Source of the DNA: Treponema sp. C6A8
GTDB lineage: Bacteria; Spirochaetota; Spirochaetia; Treponematales; Treponemataceae
Assembly (NCBI RefSeq): GCF_000619925.1
Contig: NZ_JHVB01000008.1
Location: forward strand, 62,001-126,000
Reading direction: 5' to 3'
DNA length: 64,000 nucleotides
A model generated the notes under the pieces. It did not search any database. It saw only the letters and a list, made by a program, of their open reading frames with translations, and had not been told where the DNA came from. Shown one piece after another: positions 8,824-17,365 of this stretch. Numbering within the stretch: the first letter of the stretch is position 1; every line of letters begins with the position of its first letter. The position numbers and the translations under genes were made by a program.

Positions 8824-11091
8824 ATGAGATTAATTAAAGACAACAAACAGTATAATCCAAATAAAGTAAATCTGATTTTTTCACTTATTGTTTCACTGAT
8901 TTTTACTTTAATCGTAGTTCTTGCAAGTTCACACATAACTACAAAGCTTGTAAATCAATCGCGGGCTGAATTTGATGATTACTGCGAAGATATGTCTTCC
9001 GGCTATGCCCAGTCCGTAACCCTTAAAATCGAAAGTTATTTTTCTGTTCTTGATACCTTTATAAAGACAGGCTATGCACTTAATCATACAGATAGTGAAG
9101 TTCAAAGAAATCTGAACAAGTCAAAAGTTCTGAATCATCCTGATTTTATGAATGTTTCTTTTGTAAACCCGGAAGGCATAGGCTTCAGGCAGAATATGAC
9201 CCTTTCTGATGTTACAGACCGCGAATACTTTCATAAAATAGTTGATGAAAAACTTGATTATTTTGTAAGCTCTCCTATCCGCTCGCATATGAATGATGAG
9301 CCTGTAATCATCCTTGCGTCGACAGTAAAAAGAGAAGACGGCAGCCTGCGCGGTTTTTATTCAGCCTCAATTAAACTTACAACTTTGAATAATACTGTTG
9401 AAAATTTCCTCCTGAATAAGGATGAATGGATTTTCATTCTGGGTGAACACGGAAAATTTATATGCCATCCAGACCCGGACATGATTTTAAAAACCTATAG
9501 CCCGGAAATCCATGACAGTAACCTGCTTTCTTCGCGGGAAATTACAAAAATCGGACAGGGACACTATAAGACCATAAGCACAAGGGGAAGTCCGGTAACA
9601 ATCTTTTTACAGAGAATTCCTCCAACAAACTGGACTCTGGGACTTTCGGTTCCAGACACCTTCTTTTATGCCTTTAAACAGAAGGAGAACCGCTACCGTG
9701 TAATCATAATTCTGGTTGGTCTTGCGACTATGCTTGTTCTAACCTTCCTTGAGTTTTATGTAATCAGTCTTTTACACCGCCACCAGCATATTGAAACAAT
9801 TTATGATTCTTTAACTACGCTTTGGACCAGAAAACACTTTGAAATTGAAGCTGCAAAACTTCTTAAGCATAATCCAAACAATAAATTCATGTTCCTGGAA
9901 TGTGATATCAGGCAGTTCCGTTATACCTATCAGAATTACGGCGAAGATGCCTCAGATGCCATGATTTTTTACTTTTCCCGCCGCCTGAACAAGCTTGCAA
10001 TGAAATACAATGCTATTATAGGCCGCGGTTTTGCAGATCATTTTTACATTTTGCTTAAAATTCCTTCTGTCAGAAATGCAATGGCAATTTTTAAGCATGA
10101 ATTAACAGAACTGAACTTAAAGACAAAAGATTATGAAATTCCCTTTATGTCAAAATACGGAATTTCTTTCTTAATGCCGGAAAACAGTGACAGAGCAGAT
10201 ACAATCCAGCAATTGATAGGACAGGCTTCCTTTGCAAAAACCACAATTCAGGAAAATCTTCTTACCCAATATGCCATTTACAACTCAAAGCTTCTGAACA
10301 GAATCCGGGAAGAAAAATTCATAGAAAGCCATATGGAAGATGCCCTTAAAAACGGTGAATTCTATGTAATGTACCAGCCAAAAATTTCTCTTTCAGATGA
10401 TAAGATTGTTGGCGCCGAAGCCCTGGTCCGCTGGCAGAGTCCAAAACTTGGCAAACTGATGCCAGACACCTTTATTCCGCTTTTTGAACGCAACGGTTTT
10501 ATCACTAAACTGGACTTTTATGTTTATGAACAGGTATTTAAGTTCCTGGAAAATCAGATTCACAATAATAAGCCTATAGTTCCGATTTCCGTAAACATGA
10601 GCCGAAACCACAGCAAGCCTGAAAAGTTTATGCACGATTTTCTTGATGTATTCAAGCGTTATTCAATTCCTTCTAATCTTATTCAGGTCGAAATCATTGA
10701 ACGCTCTGTAATGGATGACAAAACCCTTAAGGAAATCACCGATAAACTTCACAAGGAAGGCTTTACGGTCGCAATGGACGATTTTGGAAGCGGCGAAAGT
10801 TCTTTGAACATGCTTACTAAAATTCCGATTGATGTCCTTAAGTTTGACCGCTCTTTCCTTACCGCTTCTACAAAAGAAAACGGAGAACTGGATAAACAGT
10901 CAGCAGACTTTATTGAAATTCTGATTGAAATGAGTAAGGTTTTGAATAAATCAACTATTTTTGAAGGTGTTGAAACTGAAGTTCAGCGGGATTTCTTGCG
11001 TTCAATTAACTGCGATGAGGCGCAGGGCTATTTCTATTCCAAGCCCCTCACCGCAGAAGATTTTGTAGAATTTATTAAGGTTCACAAATAA
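8824..11091 (+). CDS. Membrane Cache-degenerate GGDEF-EAL protein, probable c-di-GMP phosphodiesterase
   Basis: The 755-aa protein has a transmembrane helix (about 17-38), a periplasmic Cache-like sensor (about 40-285; blocks NPEGIGFRQN and DREYFHKIVDEK), a second helix (about 290-318), a GGDEF domain and an EAL domain. The GGDEF signature is replaced by GRGFADHF, so cyclase activity is very unlikely. The EAL domain keeps its key residues: EALVRW, VNMS, QVEIIERS, MDDFGSGESS, KFDRSF, FEGVET and EAQGYFYSKPL. It should hydrolyse c-di-GMP in response to an external signal, with the degenerate GGDEF as a regulatory module. The stop codon is only 2 nt from the convergent gatB stop and no terminator is visible between them. 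Confidence 0.9.
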   Translation: MRLIKDNKQYNPNKVNLIFSLIVSLIFTLIVVLASSHITTKLVNQSRAEFDDYCEDMSSGYAQSVTLKIESYFSVLDTFIKTGYALNHTDSEVQRNLNKSKVLNHPDFMNVSFVNPEGIGFRQNMTLSDVTDREYFHKIVDEKLDYFVSSPIRSHMNDEPVIILASTVKREDGSLRGFYSASIKLTTLNNTVENFLLNKDEWIFILGEHGKFICHPDPDMILKTYSPEIHDSNLLSSREITKIGQGHYKTISTRGSPVTIFLQRIPPTNWTLGLSVPDTFFYAFKQKENRYRVIIILVGLATMLVLTFLEFYVISLLHRHQHIETIYDSLTTLWTRKHFEIEAAKLLKHNPNNKFMFLECDIRQFRYTYQNYGEDASDAMIFYFSRRLNKLAMKYNAIIGRGFADHFYILLKIPSVRNAMAIFKHELTELNLKTKDYEIPFMSKYGISFLMPENSDRADTIQQLIGQASFAKTTIQENLLTQYAIYNSKLLNRIREEKFIESHMEDALKNGEFYVMYQPKISLSDDKIVGAEALVRWQSPKLGKLMPDTFIPLFERNGFITKLDFYVYEQVFKFLENQIHNNKPIVPISVNMSRNHSKPEKFMHDFLDVFKRYSIPSNLIQVEIIERSVMDDKTLKEITDKLHKEGFTVAMDDFGSGESSLNMLTKIPIDVLKFDRSFLTASTKENGELDKQSADFIEILIEMSKVLNKSTIFEGVETEVQRDFLRSINCDEAQGYFYSKPLTAEDFVEFIKVHK

Positions 11092-11093
11092 GA

Positions 11094-12635
11094 CTAGAGA
11101 GCTGCCAGGTGTTTGTTAAGAAGCTCTGTTGCCTGTTTAGGGTTAGCCTTACCATGTGACATTTTCATTACCTGTCCCATGAGCCAGCCTACAACGTTAG
11201 TTTTACCGCCCTTATAGTCTTCTACAGCCTTAGGATTTGCGGCAATTACGTCCTGAACAATCTTTTCAATTTCGCCGGCGTCGCTTACAACTTCCATGCC
11301 CTTTTCTTTGATGATGTCCAAAGGCATTTTGTTTGAAGAAAGCATTTCGGCAAATACTTCCTTACCCTGTTTTGAAGTAATTTTTCCGTCTTCCAGAGCA
11401 TCAGCAAGCTGAGCAATGTGAGCCGGTGTAATTTTTACATCGTTGATAGTCTGTTTATTTTCATTTACTACAGCAAGAAGCTCTGCAAGAATAAGGTTTG
11501 CAACCTTTTTAGGGCTCTTAGACTTTGTTGCAGCCTCTTCAAACCACATTGCAAGGTCTTTTGTAGAAGTCATTGTTTCTACGTCAAAGTCTGTCATGCC
11601 GTATTCTTTCTTGTAGCGCTGGCGTTTAGCTTCAGGAAGTTCACCTACTTTTGCAAGTGCTGTAGAAATCAATTCTTCGCTTACGCTAAAAGGCTTGATA
11701 TCTGGTTCAACAACAAAGCGGTAGTCAACAAAGCTGTTTTTAGTTCGCTGAACTACAGTCTGACCTTTTTCTTCGTCCCAGCCCATTGTTACTTTAAAGC
11801 CCGGGTTGAATTCCTGGCGGTCTTCCTGGAATTCCTTAAGCTGGCGCTGAGCTTCGTATGTACATGCCTCGCGGATAGCCTTGAAAGAGTTCAGGTTCTT
11901 GATTTCTGAAATTGGTGTGTGGTAGAGTTTTCCGTCTTCCCATACGTTCAGGTTGATGTTTGCGTCGCAGCGCATGTTACCTTCTTCAAGGTTACCGTTT
12001 GTAACTTTTACATAGCGGAGGATTTCCTGAACTGTCTGCATGAACAAAGCGGCTTCTTCCGGAGAAGTCATATCTGGCTTTGTTACAATTTCGATAAGCG
12101 GAGTACCACAGCGGTTATAGTCGATGTATGAGTGAGCGCCCTGCAAGTGCAAAGACTTACCTACGTCCTCTTCAAGGTGGATGCGCTCTACGCGTACGCG
12201 GCGATATTTATTTCCTTCTGTTTCAACAATGCAGTTTTCACCGATAAAGTTCTTGTCGCGGCATTTTGCTCCGCCCGGCTGCTCATCTTTTGGGAAGCTT
12301 CTGAAAGGCAAGTCAACATAACCGTTTGTACAAAGAGGAATATCGTACTGAGTAATCTGATAGCCTTTTGCAAGGTCAGGATAAAAATAGTGCTTGCGGT
12401 CAAATTTGGTAAAGCGTGCAATCTGGCAGTTCAAAGCCTGTCCTGCAACAGCGCCAAGTTCTACATAACCTTTAGAAATACGAGGCATAGCGCCAGGAAG
12501 TCCAAGACAAACCGGGCAAACGCGTGTATCTGGCATTCCGCCGTATCTATTTTCGCAGGCACAAAAAGCCTTAGTTTTAGTCAAAAGCTGAGTATGAATC
12601 TCACAACCGATTACGATTTCCCACTTATCAATCAT
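11094..12635 (-). CDS. gatB: Asp-tRNA(Asn)/Glu-tRNA(Gln) amidotransferase subunit B
   Basis: The 513-aa protein has the GatB signature VIGCEIHTQLLTKTKAFC near the N-terminus, a CVCPVCLGLPG-like segment (here RVCPVCLGLPGAMP) and the YNRCGTPLIEIVTKPD motif. C-terminal GatB/YqeY helices end in TELLNKHL. With GatA and GatC (not in the window) it transamidates misacylated Glu-tRNA(Gln) and/or Asp-tRNA(Asn), the usual route in spirochaetes. It is slightly longer than the typical 475-490 aa. GGAG precedes the ATG. The 3' end nearly touches that of the EAL gene. Confidence 0.96.
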   Translation of the reverse strand: MIDKWEIVIGCEIHTQLLTKTKAFCACENRYGGMPDTRVCPVCLGLPGAMPRISKGYVELGAVAGQALNCQIARFTKFDRKHYFYPDLAKGYQITQYDIPLCTNGYVDLPFRSFPKDEQPGGAKCRDKNFIGENCIVETEGNKYRRVRVERIHLEEDVGKSLHLQGAHSYIDYNRCGTPLIEIVTKPDMTSPEEAALFMQTVQEILRYVKVTNGNLEEGNMRCDANINLNVWEDGKLYHTPISEIKNLNSFKAIREACTYEAQRQLKEFQEDRQEFNPGFKVTMGWDEEKGQTVVQRTKNSFVDYRFVVEPDIKPFSVSEELISTALAKVGELPEAKRQRYKKEYGMTDFDVETMTSTKDLAMWFEEAATKSKSPKKVANLILAELLAVVNENKQTINDVKITPAHIAQLADALEDGKITSKQGKEVFAEMLSSNKMPLDIIKEKGMEVVSDAGEIEKIVQDVIAANPKAVEDYKGGKTNVVGWLMGQVMKMSHGKANPKQATELLNKHLAAL

Positions 12636-12681
12636 TTTAAGAACTCCAATAAAAATAGACCTCTATTATACAGATTTGCGT

Positions 12682-13428
12682 CTACTTTTTCCACCCGTCG
12701 TATTTTTCGCACTCAAGGATGGCGCGGGCATTTTCTACGCGTTCTTTTGTAGGACTTTCGGTATCTTTAAGAACATAATCAATTCCCATTTCCTTGTATT
12801 TTGCAGCGCCAAGTCCGTGATACGGAAGTATTTCTACACGCTGAACATTGTGCAAAGTGCGGATAAAATCACGGGTCTTTGTCAAATATTCATCATTATC
12901 TGTAATGCCAGGCACAAGGACGTGACGGATCCAGATAGGCTTATTGATTTTATCAAGATACTCAAACATTTCGCGAACGTTTTCTCGGGTCTGGCCTGTT
13001 AGTTCTACGTGTTCTTTTTCATCAATGTGCTTAATATCAACAAGAAGGATATCTGTAACAGCCATCAGCTTTTCAAACTTCTTAAACCATTCACCTTCTT
13101 TTGTAAAAGGACCACCTGCAGTATCAATACAGGTATTAATTCCCTTTTCTTTTGCCTTTTCAAAAAGTTCAGTCAAAAAATCAATCTGAAGCAAAGGCTC
13201 TCCACCGCTGACAGTGATTCCGCCCTTCTTTCCCCAGTAAGCCCGGCAGCTCAAGGCCTCAGTAATCAGCTGGTCTGTGGTGTATTTTTTGCCGTCAGTC
13301 ATTTTCCAGGTGTCGGGATTGTGGCAGTATTTGCAGCGGTAAGCGCAGCCTGAAAAAAAGATGATAAAACGGCTTCCAGGTCCGTCTGCGCAGCCAAAAC
13401 TCTCAAGCTGGTGAATATATCCTTCCAT
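12682..13428 (-). CDS. pflA: Pyruvate formate-lyase activating enzyme
   Basis: The start is taken at 13428 (248 aa) because AGGAG lies 6 nt upstream; the longer frame from 13467 adds an unsupported peptide. It is a radical SAM enzyme: CAYRCKYC (Cx3Cx2C, about 30-37) binds the 4Fe-4S cluster, and TVSGGEPLLQ is the SAM-binding GGE motif. Activating enzymes of this type abstract hydrogen from the catalytic glycine of pyruvate formate-lyase. Its partner pflB lies 27 kb away at 38409-40766 with an intact glycyl-radical site. The gene is 46 nt upstream of gatB in the same orientation. Confidence 0.95.
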   Translation of the reverse strand: MEGYIHQLESFGCADGPGSRFIIFFSGCAYRCKYCHNPDTWKMTDGKKYTTDQLITEALSCRAYWGKKGGITVSGGEPLLQIDFLTELFEKAKEKGINTCIDTAGGPFTKEGEWFKKFEKLMAVTDILLVDIKHIDEKEHVELTGQTRENVREMFEYLDKINKPIWIRHVLVPGITDNDEYLTKTRDFIRTLHNVQRVEILPYHGLGAAKYKEMGIDYVLKDTESPTKERVENARAILECEKYDGWKK

Positions 13429-13534
13429 AATTGCTCCTGTGGAGACTCGCCGGTCAAAACGAGCCATATTCTATAATAATGCTAACATTATCATTATAAA
13501 TGTAATACAAAAAATTGAAAAGTTAAGTTTTAAA

Positions 13535-13563
13535 TTTGAATATCTCATAAGTTGTGATATAAT
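13535..13563 (+). promoter_or_regulatory. Promoter of the GGDEF gene
   Basis: TTTGAA (13535-13540), a 17-nt spacer and TATAAT (13558-13563). This places transcription start near 13570, leaving a leader of about 37 nt with GAGGGG before ATG 13607. The signal sits inside the longer open frame that begins at 13439 and supports the downstream start. Confidence 0.7.
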
Positions 13564-13606
13564 AAATAGATACCTTTGTGTTTTGGTGGGCAGAGGGGAA
13601 CACAAA

Positions 13607-15310
13607 ATGAAAAAAGAATTTTTTAAAAGCAAGTTTGATAAACTTACCTATTTTATCACTCTGGGAGTGATGTGTTTTTATATTGTTTTCGCATTTTCCT
13701 TTAAGGATTCGGATACAAAAAAAATCAAATATGTAACACCGGCAAAAACGCTTCAGCTTTTCTTTGATGAAGAATTAACACAGCCTGTTAAGCTGCCCTT
13801 CAATAACAATAAATCAGAAGATACTTTTTCTGTTTATACAAAACTGCCGAATGTCCGCGATTCAAACGTCATTGAAATTCACGGAAAGTACAAAACTTTA
13901 ACAGCCAGACTTAGGGGAAACATTTTTTATGTTTCTGAACTGCCAAGTTTTTTGGGAATTAAAACTTATGCCGGCAGAAACACCTGTTTTATTCCTTTGA
14001 GCAACGTATGCAGCGGGGAAGTAATCAAACTTTCCATATCTTTGCAGGATAATCCCTACGGCGCAAACATTTCCAAGGTAAAGGTAAGTACACTTGCAAC
14101 CTACATCAACGAAAACCTTAAGCGCTGCCTTCCTACCTGTATTCTTGCCGCCCTGCTTTTTGTATGCGCCCTTTTTTCCCTTAATGCTTTTATTTTCAGT
14201 TATCTCTACCAGAGCAAAAGAACAATTGAAGATCTGGATATTTCTGTAGAAACCTTTTTAATATCAGTTTCAATCGTAGTCTGGATTATTACAAATTTTG
14301 ATGTTCTTGGCGTGCTTTTAGGAAATATGGCATTTGTTGGAATTATCAATTACCTTGCTTTCACATCCATGCCGATTTTCTTTGCGGCCTTCCTTTGCGC
14401 CATTAATAAAAAGCACAGATTCATGCTCAGGGCATTACAGATTATCGCCGAAGGAAATATGATTTTCCAGGTTGCCATGTTCGTAACCGGAACCCGCGAT
14501 TTTACTCAAATGCTCTTCTTGACCCATGTAACTGATTTTCTTGGCATTGTCATGACAATTTATGTTGCATTTGATTTTGCCTATGTAAAGAAAATCACCA
14601 GGGAACAAAAGGTTCTTTGCATTGGAAGCGCAATTTTTGGTATTTTTGCAGTTTTAAGCATGATTCTTTTCCTCTTTGGAAGAGACATGAACTATATGTT
14701 CCTCATTACAATAGGATTTTTCATTCTTTTTGGAATGCACATTCTTACAAGCCTTTTGAAGCTTTCAACATCTTTAACAGAGCATTCAAAGCTTCTTGAA
14801 TCTGAAAGAAATTCATACAGAGACCAGCTTACAAGCCTTGGTAACCGCCGCCTTCTTTACAGAAAGATTGCAAAACTTGAAGCAATGGGCTTTGATAACG
14901 ATACTAACTTTATAATGATTGACGTAAACGGCCTGAAAGTTATAAACGACACATTCGGTCATGATGCAGGTGATGAACTTTTAAGGGGGACTGCAATATG
15001 TATGACAGAAGCCTTCCCTGATGCAGAACTTATCTGCCGCCTTGGTGGTGATGAATTCTTTATCATCATAAAAGAAGACCAGAATATTCTTGACCGCCGA
15101 ATGAAACGCTTTACCCACTATGCCGCAAACTGGAATGGCGAAACAATTAAATCAATTTCAATTTCATACGGAATTGCAAACCGCGAAAAATACCCTGGTT
15201 CGTCAATTTCCGAACTCCAGAAAGCCGCCGATACCGAAATGTACCAGGCCAAATCCAACTTCTACAAAAACAAAAGCGAACTCTCCGAAGCCCTCGACGG
15301 CCGCCGTTAA
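13607..15310 (+). CDS. Membrane-bound diguanylate cyclase (GGDEF), 7TMR-DISM-like
   Basis: ATG 13607 is chosen because it follows GAGGGG and a good promoter at 13535-13563; the product is 567 aa. After a first transmembrane helix (about 12-31) there is an extracytoplasmic beta-rich domain (about 40-165), then about seven hydrophobic helices (about 170-385), a pattern resembling 7TM receptors with diverse intracellular modules. The C-terminal GGDEF domain starts at RDQLTSLGNRRLLY and has the intact active site RLGGDEFFIII, with no obvious RxxD inhibitory site five residues upstream. It should synthesise c-di-GMP. The last codons run into a hairpin-rich intergenic segment. Confidence 0.9.
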   Translation: MKKEFFKSKFDKLTYFITLGVMCFYIVFAFSFKDSDTKKIKYVTPAKTLQLFFDEELTQPVKLPFNNNKSEDTFSVYTKLPNVRDSNVIEIHGKYKTLTARLRGNIFYVSELPSFLGIKTYAGRNTCFIPLSNVCSGEVIKLSISLQDNPYGANISKVKVSTLATYINENLKRCLPTCILAALLFVCALFSLNAFIFSYLYQSKRTIEDLDISVETFLISVSIVVWIITNFDVLGVLLGNMAFVGIINYLAFTSMPIFFAAFLCAINKKHRFMLRALQIIAEGNMIFQVAMFVTGTRDFTQMLFLTHVTDFLGIVMTIYVAFDFAYVKKITREQKVLCIGSAIFGIFAVLSMILFLFGRDMNYMFLITIGFFILFGMHILTSLLKLSTSLTEHSKLLESERNSYRDQLTSLGNRRLLYRKIAKLEAMGFDNDTNFIMIDVNGLKVINDTFGHDAGDELLRGTAICMTEAFPDAELICRLGGDEFFIIIKEDQNILDRRMKRFTHYAANWNGETIKSISISYGIANREKYPGSSISELQKAADTEMYQAKSNFYKNKSELSEALDGRR

Positions 15311-15490
15311 CCGTAGCTTGTGCAAAAAAAAACTAAAAAGCCAGCTACGGCTACAGCGCATGCCGAAAATCGAAGAACCGTTAAAAAAAATTGTGCGACA
15401 GCGCAATTTTTTAGGTTCATCGAAAGAACGGCTCGCCGCGAGACTAGCGAGCGGCGGCAACTGCTTGCAGTAGCATGTGCAAAAAAAAAT
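15311..15490. repeat. Hairpin-rich intergenic element flanked by a 20-bp direct repeat
   Basis: CCGTAGCT (15311-15318) and AGCTACGG (15343-15350) form an inverted repeat. AAAAAATTGTGC (15385-15396) pairs with GCGCAATTTTTT (15401-15412) around GACA. GTAGCTTGTGC plus A9 (15313-15332) recurs as GTAGCATGTGC plus A9 (15470-15489), a 19/20 direct repeat bracketing the element. No open reading frame with coding character is seen. Confidence 0.55.
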
Positions 15491-15517
15491 GCACTGCCAA
15501 GTGACAGTGCATTTTTC
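15484..15517. terminator. Bidirectional terminator downstream of GGDEF and GGGtGRT genes
   Basis: AAAAATGCACTG (15485-15496) pairs with CAGTGCATTTTT (15505-15516). On the minus strand the stem is followed by nine T, making it a strong terminator for the GGGtGRT operon; on the plus strand it has five T. Confidence 0.85.
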
Positions 15518-15533
15518 AAATTAGGAATTTATA

Positions 15534-16571
15534 TTAGAAAGAACCTGCTACGGCAACTGCACATGCTACTGTACAACCTACCATAGGATTGTTACCCATT
15601 CCCATGAATCCCATCATCTCAACGTGAGCTGGAACTGATGAAGATCCTGCGAACTGAGCGTCTGAGTGCATACGACCAAGAGTATCAGTAAATCCGTAAG
15701 AAGCTGGACCTGCAGCCATGTTATCTGGGTGAAGTGTACGACCTGTACCACCACCAGAAGCTACAGAGAAGTATTTCTTACCAGCGAGCAAGCGCTCTTT
15801 CTTGTAAGTACCAGCAACTGGGTGCTGGAAGCGAGTTGGGTTTGTAGAGTTTCCAGTAATAGAAACATCAACATCCTCGTGCCACATGATTGCAACACCT
15901 TCGCGAACATCGTCAGCACCGTAGCACTTTACGATAAGGCGGTCAGGGTTTGAACCATAAGGAACTTCTTTTACAACAGTAAGAGCCTTGTCTGTACCTT
16001 CACCGTTGAAGTAGTCGAATTTTGTCTGAACGTATGTAAAGCCGTTGATGCGGGAAATGATCTGAGCAGCGTCTTTTCCAAGACCGTTCAAGATAACGCG
16101 GAGCTTGTTCTTGCGAACTTTGTTTGCGTTAGCAGCGATTTTAATAGCACCTTCAGCAGCAGCGAAAGATTCGTGACCTGCGAGGAATGCGAAACACTGT
16201 GTCTCCTCGCTCAAAAGACGAGCACCGAGGTTTCCGTGTCCAAGACCAACTTTACGGTCATCAGCTACAGAACCTGGAAGACAGAATGCCTGGAGTCCTT
16301 TACCGATGTTAGCAGCAGCTGTAGAACCAGTTTTGTCACCAGTTTTTTCAGCTTCTTTGATTGCGATTGCAGATCCGAGAACATATGCCCATTTAGCATC
16401 CTCGAAACAAATCTGCTGTGTAGACTGACAGATTTCGTATGGATCGAAACCACGAGCTTTACAAAGATCGCGGGCTTCGTTCAAACCAGCCTCACCTTCT
16501 TTAAAACCATATTCTTTAAGAGCCTTATTCACCTGAGGAATGCGGCCTTCAAAATCTTCAAACAATGCCAT
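15534..16571 (-). CDS. GGGtGRT-family protein of unknown function
   Basis: The 345-aa protein carries the eponymous motif ASGGGTGRTLHPDNMAAGP (about 270-288) and a glycine- and methionine-rich C-terminus (MMGFMGMGNNPMVGCTVACA). The family is named for this motif and has no established biochemical function that I know of. Cysteines near the N-terminus (about residues 33, 48 and 55) and at the C-terminus (two in GCTVACA) could be metal or cluster ligands, but that is a guess. AGGAGG precedes the ATG. It lies 21 nt after the NifU-like gene in the same orientation, so the two form an operon ending at the terminator at 15484-15517. Confidence is high for the family and low for function. Confidence 0.85.
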   Translation of the reverse strand: MALFEDFEGRIPQVNKALKEYGFKEGEAGLNEARDLCKARGFDPYEICQSTQQICFEDAKWAYVLGSAIAIKEAEKTGDKTGSTAAANIGKGLQAFCLPGSVADDRKVGLGHGNLGARLLSEETQCFAFLAGHESFAAAEGAIKIAANANKVRKNKLRVILNGLGKDAAQIISRINGFTYVQTKFDYFNGEGTDKALTVVKEVPYGSNPDRLIVKCYGADDVREGVAIMWHEDVDVSITGNSTNPTRFQHPVAGTYKKERLLAGKKYFSVASGGGTGRTLHPDNMAAGPASYGFTDTLGRMHSDAQFAGSSSVPAHVEMMGFMGMGNNPMVGCTVACAVAVAGSF

Positions 16572-16592
16572 AATAACTATTCCTCCTAAATA

Positions 16593-17294
16593 CTACTCTT
16601 TGCGTGGGTCGATAAGTTTTACCATACCCTGATCAGCTGTTACACGACCATAGTGTGTGCGTGCACCAGCGATAGCTTCTTCAGCTGGTTTTCCAGCCTT
16701 GAGAGCGTCCATAAGTTTACCAAAGTTGATACAGTTGTAACCGATAATCTGGTTGTCTTTATCGATAGCACAAGTTTCAACGTAACCTTCTGTCATTTCG
16801 AGGTAGCGAGGACCAGTTTTGCGGGTAGCAAACATAGTACCAACCTGAGAGCGGAGGTTCTTTCCGAGGTCTTCCAAAGAAGCACCAACTTTAAGACCGT
16901 CTTTTGAGTAAGCTGACTGTGAACGACCGTAAACAATCTGCATAAAGAGTTCGCGCATAGCTGTGTTGATAGCATCGCAAACCAAGTCAGTATTCAAAGC
17001 TTCAAGAACAGTTTTTCCGATAAGGATTTCAGAAGCCATAGCAGCTGAGTGAGTCATACCTGAACAACCGATAGTCTCAACCAAAGCTTCTTCGATAATT
17101 CCGTTCTTTACGTTCAAAGAAAGTTTGCAGGCACCCTGCTGTGGTGCACACCAACCGATACCGTGTGTGAATCCGGAAATATCTTCAATTTTCTTTACCT
17201 GTACCCACTCGCCCTCTTCTGGGATTGGTGCAGGACCATGATATGCGCCTTTTGCCAAAGGACACATATGCTCCACTTCTGCAGTGTATGTCAT
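16593..17294 (-). CDS. NifU/IscU-like iron-sulfur scaffold-related protein paired with GGGtGRT
   Basis: The start is taken at 17294 (233 aa) because AGGAG lies 7 nt upstream; a longer frame to 17357 has no ribosome-binding site. The centre resembles an IscU/NifU N-terminal domain: IGWCAPQQGACKL stands where NifU has its first cysteine region, and ETIGCSGMTHSAAMASE matches the second cysteine with the Ala/Ser-rich helix. A further cysteine lies in VETCAID. This suggests binding of an Fe-S cluster, but the CGD motif of genuine scaffolds is not kept, so it may be a specialised relative. It is the first gene of a two-gene operon with the GGGtGRT protein. Confidence 0.75.
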   Translation of the reverse strand: MTYTAEVEHMCPLAKGAYHGPAPIPEEGEWVQVKKIEDISGFTHGIGWCAPQQGACKLSLNVKNGIIEEALVETIGCSGMTHSAAMASEILIGKTVLEALNTDLVCDAINTAMRELFMQIVYGRSQSAYSKDGLKVGASLEDLGKNLRSQVGTMFATRKTGPRYLEMTEGYVETCAIDKDNQIIGYNCINFGKLMDALKAGKPAEEAIAGARTHYGRVTADQGMVKLIDPRKE

Positions 17295-17365
17295 ATTAGC
17301 TCCTATAAAAAATAAAAATATGCAATTAAAAATATCATTAAATAGAGGATTTATCAATAATAAAA

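Noticed and set aside
13439-13606. Upstream extension of the GGDEF protein
   Set aside because: It contains the promoter TTTGAA-17-TATAAT and lacks a ribosome-binding site, while GAGGGG precedes ATG 13607.
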